A stretch of DNA of 64,000 nt from Bermanella sp044597725 (GTDB lineage Bacteria; Pseudomonadota; Gammaproteobacteria; Pseudomonadales; Oceanobacteraceae): contig NZ_CP139003.1 in the NCBI RefSeq assembly GCF_044597725.1, forward strand, positions 1,984,001 to 2,048,000, in the 5' to 3' direction. Made by a program: the position numbers and the translations under genes. Every line of letters begins with the position of its first letter. Position 1 is the first letter of the stretch. Positions 9,147 through 15,520 of the stretch are shown here, piece after piece. The notes below the pieces were generated by a model that was given only the letters and a program-made list of their open reading frames with translations, did not search any database and was not told where the DNA came from.

Positions 9147-9776
9147 TTGAAAGAACTAGTTTTTGCTGGCGGTTGGATGATGATCCCGCTTCTAATTGCT
9201 TCTGTATTAGCGGTGGCTATTTGTATTGAGCGATTTTGGACTTTGCGTCCTAGTAATGTCGCGCCTAAGCATTTGTTGGCCGAAATGTGGGCACTGATTA
9301 AAAAGAATGAATTAACGCCAGCAAAACTGAAGCAGATTCGTCAAGAGAGCCATCTAGGTGCTGTTTTGGCGGCTGGTTTGACTAACTCTAAACATGGTCG
9401 TGATATTACCAAGGAAGCCATTGAGCAGTCCGCGTCTACCGCAATACATGACATGGAGCGTTTTTTAACTGCGCTGGGTACCATTGCAGCCGTAACACCG
9501 TTGATGGGCTTACTGGGTACGGTATTGGGTATGATTTCTGTGTTTAACGAAATCATGGCTCAAGGTACCGGCAATGCTGCGGTACTTGCTGGCGGTATCA
9601 GTGAAGCACTTATTACTACAGCAGCAGGTATGATTATCGCTATCCCATCTCTTATTTGTTACCGAGTTTTTGCCCGTCGTATTGATGAACTGGTTATCTT
9701 TATGGAGCAAGAAGCGGTTAAGTTGGTAGATGTTCTTCATGGCGATCGCGAAGTATCTGAAGCAGCTGAGGGGTAA
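9147..9776 (+). CDS. exbB: ExbB/TolQ-type proton-channel protein
   Basis: This is the MotA/TolQ/ExbB-family subunit that uses proton motive force with ExbD to energise outer-membrane transport. The 209 residues have a first membrane helix (about 7-25), a cytoplasmic loop, and two helices near 112-140 and 155-178 with the conserved TPLMGLLGTVLGMI stretch. It starts with TTG at 9147, six bases after AGGAG. It sits directly upstream of exbD and just after comEC, an order known from Pseudomonas. Because it lies next to msbA-lpxK, a role in envelope maintenance rather than iron uptake is possible. Confidence 0.92.
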   Translation: MKELVFAGGWMMIPLLIASVLAVAICIERFWTLRPSNVAPKHLLAEMWALIKKNELTPAKLKQIRQESHLGAVLAAGLTNSKHGRDITKEAIEQSASTAIHDMERFLTALGTIAAVTPLMGLLGTVLGMISVFNEIMAQGTGNAAVLAGGISEALITTAAGMIIAIPSLICYRVFARRIDELVIFMEQEAVKLVDVLHGDREVSEAAEG

Positions 9777-9779
9777 GCT

Positions 9780-10193
9780 GTGAACTTTAAACGACAAAAT
9801 AAAGAAGATTTAAGTCTTAACTTAACGCCACTAATCGATATTGTTTTTTTGTTGTTGATTTTCTTTATGGTTTCAACCACGTTTACCAAAGAAAATCATC
9901 TAGCCATTAATCTCCCAGAGGCCAGCGGTGAGGTCTCTCAAGAGCCCAGCAAGATGGTTGAAGTGGTGATAGATAAAGATGGTCAATACAGCGTCAATGG
10001 CTCTGCACTGGTGAGCACAACATTAACCACGCTCAAGCAAGCGGTGCAGAAAGTGGCAGAAAATGATCGTGAGATTCCTTTTATTATTACCGCTGACGCA
10101 TCCACGCCTCATGAGGCTGTGGTACGTGCTATGGACGCAGCAGGTCAGTTGGGCTTCTCCCGTTTGAGTATTACCAGTAAGCAAGCGAAGTAA
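9780..10193 (+). CDS. exbD: ExbD/TolR-type proton-channel partner
   Basis: This 137-residue protein has a single N-terminal membrane helix containing the proton-carrying Asp (LTPLIDIVFLLLIFFMV, Asp about residue 20), followed by a periplasmic domain. It partners the ExbB-like protein. It starts with GTG at 9780, three bases after the exbB stop, and ends two bases before msbA, so the genes form one transcription unit. Confidence 0.92.
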   Translation: MNFKRQNKEDLSLNLTPLIDIVFLLLIFFMVSTTFTKENHLAINLPEASGEVSQEPSKMVEVVIDKDGQYSVNGSALVSTTLTTLKQAVQKVAENDREIPFIITADASTPHEAVVRAMDAAGQLGFSRLSITSKQAK

Positions 10194-10195
10194 TC

Positions 10196-11938
10196 ATGGC
10201 AAAAGAAATTCAAGCGTCAGATTGGGCGCTTTATAAACGCCTTTTTTCCTATGTGTTGGAATATAAAGCACTGTTCTTTTTGTCCATCTTTGGCTTCGCA
10301 TTATACGCATCAAGTGCGCCCATGTTGGCGCACCTCATGGTTATTATTGAAGCAACCTACCACGACCCCACTCAGTGGGCACGTTTACAACTAGTGCTGA
10401 TGATTTTAGGGGTATATTTATTACGCGGTATTGGTAGCTTTTTAGGTGATTATTTTCTTGCTCGAGTAGGGCGCACAGTTGTTCATAACTTGCGAGTACG
10501 AATATTTAATCATTACCTAGTCTTGCCTAATCAATTTTATGACCAGCATGCTAAAGGTCATCTCATTTCTAAAATCACATTTGATGCAGAACAAGTATTT
10601 GGTTCCATTACCAATGCGGTGACCAGCCTTATTCGTGAAGGCTTAACCGTAGTAGGTTTATTAGGTTACATGCTTTGGATGAACTGGAAGTTAACACTTG
10701 TGTTTTTTATAGCAGCGCCTTTTATTGCCCTTATCGTACGCAAAGCGAATAGTTATTTTAAACGTTACAGTCAAAATGTTCAGGGCAGTATGGGTAAGGT
10801 TACGCAAGTTGCTGGTGAATCGATCAACGCATATCAGGAAATAAAAATCTTTTCTGGGCAAGAGTATGAGCGTAACCGTTTTCGTGAATCCAGTGATGGT
10901 AACCGCAAGCAAACTATAAAGTTTTTGGGTGTTAAAGCCATAAGTGTTCCGCTTATGCAGATGATCGTCGCGTTTGCGATTGCAGCGTTAATTTGGGTTG
11001 CACTTGACCCAAGGATGATTGCAAACATGAGCTTTGGTGACTTTATGGCGTTTGTGACGGCCGCCAGTACATTGGCTAAACCCATGAGAACACTTGCGAG
11101 TATCAACTCACTCATTCAGCAAGGCATTGTAGCGGCTAAAAGTATGTTCGATGTATTGGATGAAATTGAAGAAAACGATAAGGGTAAATACTCGGTCGAG
11201 CGCTGCGACGGTGAGATCTCTGTTTCTAATTTAAGCTTTGTTTATCCTGGTACCGAAGAAAGAGTATTGTCTGATATTAATCTTCATATCAAACCGGGCC
11301 AAAGTGTCGCGTTAGTGGGGCAGTCGGGTAGTGGTAAATCAACGCTTGTCAGCTTGCTAACTCGTTTTTATGAATATGACACGGGCTCGATTCAGTTAGA
11401 TGGTCATGACTTAAAAGACTACGAGTTAACCAATCTTCGTAAGCAAATTTCTCTTGTTAGCCAATCAGTGACCTTATTTAACGATACTGTATACAACAAT
11501 ATTGCCTATGGAGACTTGGCGCATAAAACTGAGGAAGAAGTTTATGCAGCGGCAGAAGCGGCTCACGCATTAGAATTTATTAAGGAAATGCCGCAGGGTA
11601 TGCAAACCATGATTGGTGACGATGGTGTTATGTTGTCAGGTGGTCAGCGTCAACGACTAGCGATCGCTCGAGCCATTCTCAAGGATGCTCCTATATTAAT
11701 ACTGGATGAAGCGACCAGTGCGCTTGATACTCAGTCGGAACGTTATATTCAAGAAGCGTTAGAGACCTTAATGAAAAACCGTACCAGTATCGTTGTTGCC
11801 CATAGGTTAAGTACCATTGAAAAAGTTGACAGTATTGTTGTGGTAAACCATGGCCAAATAGCTGAGCAAGGTGACCATAACACCTTGTTGGCTGCTAATG
11901 GGTTGTATAAAAATCTTTATGAAATGCAGTTTACCTAA
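10196..11938 (+). CDS. msbA: Lipid A export ATP-binding/permease protein MsbA
   Basis: This homodimeric ABC exporter flips core-lipid A across the inner membrane. The 580 residues comprise six membrane helices (to about 310) and an ATPase domain with Walker A GQSGSGKST (about 375), signature LSGGQRQR (about 480) and Walker B ILILDEATSALD. The adjacent lpxK, which shares one base with its stop codon, supports MsbA over other half-transporters. No unusual substitutions were noticed. Confidence 0.95.
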   Translation: MAKEIQASDWALYKRLFSYVLEYKALFFLSIFGFALYASSAPMLAHLMVIIEATYHDPTQWARLQLVLMILGVYLLRGIGSFLGDYFLARVGRTVVHNLRVRIFNHYLVLPNQFYDQHAKGHLISKITFDAEQVFGSITNAVTSLIREGLTVVGLLGYMLWMNWKLTLVFFIAAPFIALIVRKANSYFKRYSQNVQGSMGKVTQVAGESINAYQEIKIFSGQEYERNRFRESSDGNRKQTIKFLGVKAISVPLMQMIVAFAIAALIWVALDPRMIANMSFGDFMAFVTAASTLAKPMRTLASINSLIQQGIVAAKSMFDVLDEIEENDKGKYSVERCDGEISVSNLSFVYPGTEERVLSDINLHIKPGQSVALVGQSGSGKSTLVSLLTRFYEYDTGSIQLDGHDLKDYELTNLRKQISLVSQSVTLFNDTVYNNIAYGDLAHKTEEEVYAAAEAAHALEFIKEMPQGMQTMIGDDGVMLSGGQRQRLAIARAILKDAPILILDEATSALDTQSERYIQEALETLMKNRTSIVVAHRLSTIEKVDSIVVVNHGQIAEQGDHNTLLAANGLYKNLYEMQFT

Positions 11939-12915
11939 TGTTAGAAACTTGGTTTAACCAATCTTGGTACGGGCGCATTCCATGGACTTGGTTATTGTTA
12001 CCTTTTATGTGGGTTTACGCTGCTGTTGTGAAGCGTAAGCGTCACGCGTATGAAGCAAACTCTGGTACAAGTGCGATTCCGACCATTGTAGTGGGGAATA
12101 TTACAGTGGGCGGCACGGGAAAAACCCCTGTTGTACAATCACTGGTTCGTTTCTTACAGGATAAAGGTTATAAAGTAGGTGTTATTAGTCGCGGTTATGG
12201 CGGCTCGCAAACTCAGCATCCACATCTTATTACCGCATCAGATAGTGCTTCTCAGGTGGGTGATGAGCCCTATATGTTATGGCAGTCACTTCGAGTCCCG
12301 GTGGTTATTGACCCGGTTAGAGTGCGTGGAATAGCGTTATTATGTGAGCATGAAGTTGATGTCGTCATTAGCGATGACGGTTTGCAGCACTACGCTATGC
12401 CCCGAGACCTAGAAGTCTGTGTACTGGATGGAAACCGAATGTTGGGTAATGGCCGCATGTTGCCTGTAGGGCCCTTGCGAGAGCCTGTCAGTCGGCTAGG
12501 GCAGGTAGATTACATCCTGATTGGTGGTCAGCAAGGCTTTCAAGGTTTTATGATTCAACCCTTACATTGGCAAAACTTGGTAACAGGTCAGAAAGTGGCG
12601 CTAGATCAATTGCAAATTGATAAAGATTGTACCGCAATCGCGGGGATAGGTAATCCAGAAAAATTTTTTACGACCATCCAAGAACTGGGTATTAAGTGCG
12701 GGCATAAAGCCTTTGTCGATCATTACGCCTATACTCGAGAGGATGCTCAAAAGCTATCACAACAGATACTAATGACAGAGAAAGATGCGGCAAAAATTCG
12801 ACCATTCGCCCATGGCAATATGTGGAGTTTAAGTATTGAAGCTAAACTTCATGAAGAATTCTACGATCGCTTAGAGCAAGATGTTCGGGCAATGATTAAT
12901 ATGCGGAATAATTAG
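11938..12915 (+). CDS. lpxK: Tetraacyldisaccharide 4'-kinase
   Basis: LpxK phosphorylates the 4' position of the tetraacyldisaccharide lipid A precursor at the inner face of the membrane. The 325 residues begin with a membrane-associating helix and then show an unusual P-loop, GNITVGGTGKTPVV (GTGKT at about 59-63), SRGYGG, and DDGLQHYAMPRDLE in the catalytic region. LMTEKDAAK near the C-terminus is also typical. The ATG overlaps the msbA TAA by one base (TAATG), so the two are translationally coupled. Confidence 0.95.
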   Translation: MLETWFNQSWYGRIPWTWLLLPFMWVYAAVVKRKRHAYEANSGTSAIPTIVVGNITVGGTGKTPVVQSLVRFLQDKGYKVGVISRGYGGSQTQHPHLITASDSASQVGDEPYMLWQSLRVPVVIDPVRVRGIALLCEHEVDVVISDDGLQHYAMPRDLEVCVLDGNRMLGNGRMLPVGPLREPVSRLGQVDYILIGGQQGFQGFMIQPLHWQNLVTGQKVALDQLQIDKDCTAIAGIGNPEKFFTTIQELGIKCGHKAFVDHYAYTREDAQKLSQQILMTEKDAAKIRPFAHGNMWSLSIEAKLHEEFYDRLEQDVRAMINMRNN

Positions 12916-12930
12916 CAAGCAGGATGAACA

Positions 12931-13119
12931 ATGGATAAAAAATTAATTGCTTTAATGGTTTGCCCGCTGTGTAAGGGCAGTTTAAAGTTTGATAAAGAGC
13001 AACATGAATTGGTCTGTAAATTCGATGGATTGGCGTATCCTATTAAAGATGGCATACCCGATATGCTAATAGAGTCGGCACGTAAACTCAGTGTTGATGA
13101 AAAGCTGGCTAAATCTTAG
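12931..13119 (+). CDS. ycaR: Trm112/YcaR family protein
   Basis: This 62-residue protein has an N-terminal CPLC pair (CPLCKGSL) and the Trm112 pattern LACKFDG-like LVCKFDGLAYPIKDGIPDML. In bacteria it usually sits between lpxK and kdsB and its function is not firmly known; eukaryotic Trm112 activates methyltransferases. Only one Cys pair is plain, plus one further Cys. Here kdsB does not follow; the next gene is on the other strand. Confidence 0.9.
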   Translation: MDKKLIALMVCPLCKGSLKFDKEQHELVCKFDGLAYPIKDGIPDMLIESARKLSVDEKLAKS

Positions 13120-13122
13120 GGT

Positions 13123-13839
13123 TTAGTCGGCTAGGTAAATAAATGGGTCTTGAGGTTTTCCTTGATGGCGAACCTCGAAATACAGACCCGGTTGTTTACC
13201 GTTCCCTTCGCCTGCTGCGGCAATGAGTTCCCCTTGCTTAATGTATTGGCCTTCCTTTACATAGTTTGAATAATTAAAGCCATAAACGCTAATCAGTTCA
13301 TCTTTATGCTGAATGAGAATGAGATTACCGTAGTCTGAGACGCGATCATCGCTATAAATTACCTTGCCAGCATCAATTGCCACAACTGGGTCACCCAGCT
13401 TGGCGTGAATAATAATGCCTTGACCAAAGCGGTTATATTCTATATCGCTGGATTTCTTTTGTTTCTCCAGAGGCCATGCATAAAATGATTTTGGCGTATC
13501 TACAACAGGCGTTTGAGTGGAAGCAAGTAAAGAAGTTGCTTGATCCATGTAGCCCTGAAACTGGGCAGAGTTGAGTTGGCCAATGGCTAATACCGTACTG
13601 GTGAATGCTAGCAGCGCCACTAAAAAGGTAACGATAAGCTCTTTATAGCCAAGTTGTCGTTTTTCTAACTGGTTTGATAACAATTCAAGTCTGGAGATAC
13701 GTTTATCAAGCTTAACGACACGATTATTGAGCCCCATAACGAACCGAGCACTGCCGCTTTTTGTAGTTTGCGATAAGTTCACAGGTTTGCTGGCATTTTG
13801 TTTAATAGGTTGAGTACTGGTAAGCATAACGTTATACAT
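13123..13839 (-). CDS. Membrane-anchored LytM/M23-like protein with degenerate metal site
   Basis: The 238 residues comprise a basic N-terminus, a short coiled coil (about 40-62), one membrane helix (about 66-88) and a periplasmic LytM (peptidase M23) domain (about 130-236). The fold markers YGNLILIQHKDEL and VKEGQYIKQGELIAAAGEGNG are clear. However, the second active-site His-x-His is replaced (GLYFEVRH, where active enzymes have 'LHFE'), and YGFN stands where 'YAH' is usual. As in EnvC and NlpD of E. coli, a role as amidase activator rather than enzyme is therefore likely. The gene lies on the minus strand between ycaR and the phosphatase gene, where related genomes carry kdsB. An ATG at 13827 is an alternative start. 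Confidence 0.82.
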   Translation of the reverse strand: MYNVMLTSTQPIKQNASKPVNLSQTTKSGSARFVMGLNNRVVKLDKRISRLELLSNQLEKRQLGYKELIVTFLVALLAFTSTVLAIGQLNSAQFQGYMDQATSLLASTQTPVVDTPKSFYAWPLEKQKKSSDIEYNRFGQGIIIHAKLGDPVVAIDAGKVIYSDDRVSDYGNLILIQHKDELISVYGFNYSNYVKEGQYIKQGELIAAAGEGNGKQPGLYFEVRHQGKPQDPFIYLAD

Positions 13840-13969
13840 TCAGTTTAGAGATAAACCTGAATAAGCATAAAGTTTGCCAATAGGATAAAATGGGGAATGT
13901 TTATTGGGTTGTGGCCAATGTCGGCAATAAATAGCCCTAAAAATGTTTACGTAATGGAGGAAAGCGGCA

Positions 13970-14437
13970 ATGAAAGTACTGTTTGTTTGTCTTGGCAATA
14001 TCTGCCGATCTCCCACTGCTGAAGCTGTGTTGAGAGATATTTGTCAGCAGCGACAAATTGATTGGGAGATTGATAGTGCGGGTACGGCTGCCTATCACAT
14101 AGGAAAACAGCCAGACAGTCGTTCGCAGAACGCGGCGAAGCAGCGAGGTATCGTTATGTCGATGCAGCGGGCGCGTCAAGTGAAGGCGGATGATTTTTAT
14201 CATTTCGACTTTGTATTTGCCATGGACTCACAAAACCTCCAAGATCTTAAGCAGCTATGCCCCAGTGATAGTCCAATTCAGCCTCAGCTTTTTTTGCAAG
14301 AATATGGTGAGTTTAGCATTAACGATGTCCCCGACCCATACTATGGTGGAGAGCAAGGATTTGAGCATGTATTAGATTTGTTAGTGCAGGCATGTGAGGC
14401 ATTTGTAAATGAACAGGTTGGTAGCAGTACTGAATGA
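13970..14437 (+). CDS. Low-molecular-weight protein-tyrosine phosphatase
   Basis: The 155 residues start with the P-loop VCLGNICRSP (CX5R, nucleophile Cys near residue 7) and contain the general-acid region VPDPYYGG near 123. Wzb-type enzymes dephosphorylate bacterial tyrosine kinases that control capsule synthesis, but no such kinase is in the window. It overlaps murB by four bases (ATGA). It has a good ribosome site (GGAGG) upstream. Confidence 0.93.
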   Translation: MKVLFVCLGNICRSPTAEAVLRDICQQRQIDWEIDSAGTAAYHIGKQPDSRSQNAAKQRGIVMSMQRARQVKADDFYHFDFVFAMDSQNLQDLKQLCPSDSPIQPQLFLQEYGEFSINDVPDPYYGGEQGFEHVLDLLVQACEAFVNEQVGSSTE

Positions 14438-15441
14438 ATATCGAACATGATAAGGCCCTTGATGCGCTAAATACATTAGCCGTTTCCTCAGTTGCCCGAA
14501 ATTTTGCAGCAGTTGAAACGCTTTCAGATATCCAACAAGCGTTAGCTTATGCCAAGCAGAATGATCTTTCGGTCAAAGTGTTGGGTGGCGGAAGCAATGT
14601 GGTGATGGGCAAGTTTATTGATGGGCTGGTGATGCATGTAAAAATAAGCGGCATTGAGGTTATCAATACTGGTCCTGGCACAGTTCATTTAAAAGTGGGG
14701 GCAGGATATAACTGGCACCAATTTGTTATGGAATGTCTTGATGAAGGATACTTTGGTTTAGAAAATTTAGCGTTAATCCCTGGTTCTGTAGGTGCATCGC
14801 CTGTACAGAATATTGGTGCTTATGGTGTTGAAGTAGGAGAGTTTATAAAGTGTGTTCACGGAATACGCTTAAGTGACGGCGAGGTTGTGCGCTTTAGCAA
14901 AGAAGAGTGTGAGTTTGCCTATCGGGAAAGTGTTTTTAAGCAGCGTTTAAATGCACAAGTTGCGATTACACATGTAGAGTTTGAATTACTTACAAAGCCC
15001 CAAGTAAATGTAAATTATTCGCCACTTAATAAAATGGCAGAAGATAAAGGGCTGCCAACGCCAAAAGCACTCGCGCAATGGGTGATTGATTTACGTAAGC
15101 AAAAACTGCCCGATCCTGCAGAGTTACCTAATGCGGGTTCTTTTTTTAAAAACCCGGTAATACAGAAAAATCAATTTGAAGATTTGTTGGCTAAGTATCC
15201 CAGCATGCCTTATTTTCAACAGTCGCAAGGGTATAAAGTACCAGCGGGTTGGTTAATTGATCAGCTGGGTTTGAAAGGGGCGGCATTTGGCCCTGTGTAT
15301 GTGCATAAACACCAAGCTTTGGTGTTAGTTAATCATGGCGGGAATGCAGAAGATATTGCCTTTGCTGCCGAGAGTATTAAAGAAAAAGTAAAATCACATT
15401 ATGGTGTACAGCTAGAGCAAGAGCCTAGAGCTTTTAGTTAA
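14434..15441 (+). CDS. murB: UDP-N-acetylenolpyruvoylglucosamine reductase
   Basis: MurB is the NADPH- and FAD-dependent reductase that completes UDP-N-acetylmuramic acid. The 335 residues show the FAD-binding GGGSNVVM (about 50), PGSVGASPVQNIGAYG, the YRESVFK segment of type I enzymes, NAGSFFKNP with the catalytic Ser, and a C-terminal EQEPRAF with the catalytic Glu. The length and the Y-containing insert fit the E. coli type. It is followed at once by a strong hairpin terminator. Confidence 0.96.
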   Translation: MNIEHDKALDALNTLAVSSVARNFAAVETLSDIQQALAYAKQNDLSVKVLGGGSNVVMGKFIDGLVMHVKISGIEVINTGPGTVHLKVGAGYNWHQFVMECLDEGYFGLENLALIPGSVGASPVQNIGAYGVEVGEFIKCVHGIRLSDGEVVRFSKEECEFAYRESVFKQRLNAQVAITHVEFELLTKPQVNVNYSPLNKMAEDKGLPTPKALAQWVIDLRKQKLPDPAELPNAGSFFKNPVIQKNQFEDLLAKYPSMPYFQQSQGYKVPAGWLIDQLGLKGAAFGPVYVHKHQALVLVNHGGNAEDIAFAAESIKEKVKSHYGVQLEQEPRAFS

Positions 15442-15454
15442 ACGGAACAATAAA

Positions 15455-15500
15455 AAACCCCAGATAAGCAACCGTATGTACGGTTGCTTATCTGGGGTTT
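15455..15500. terminator. Perfect 22-bp bidirectional terminator hairpin between murB and rne
   Basis: Bases 15455-15476 and 15479-15500 are exact inverted complements with a two-base centre. The stem is GC-rich in its middle (AACCCCAGATAAGCAACCG). On the minus strand it runs into six T residues, a good intrinsic terminator for rne; on the plus strand the T run is only three. It separates two convergent genes. Confidence 0.9.
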
Positions 15501-15520
15501 AATTATTTCAGTGTTGGCGT

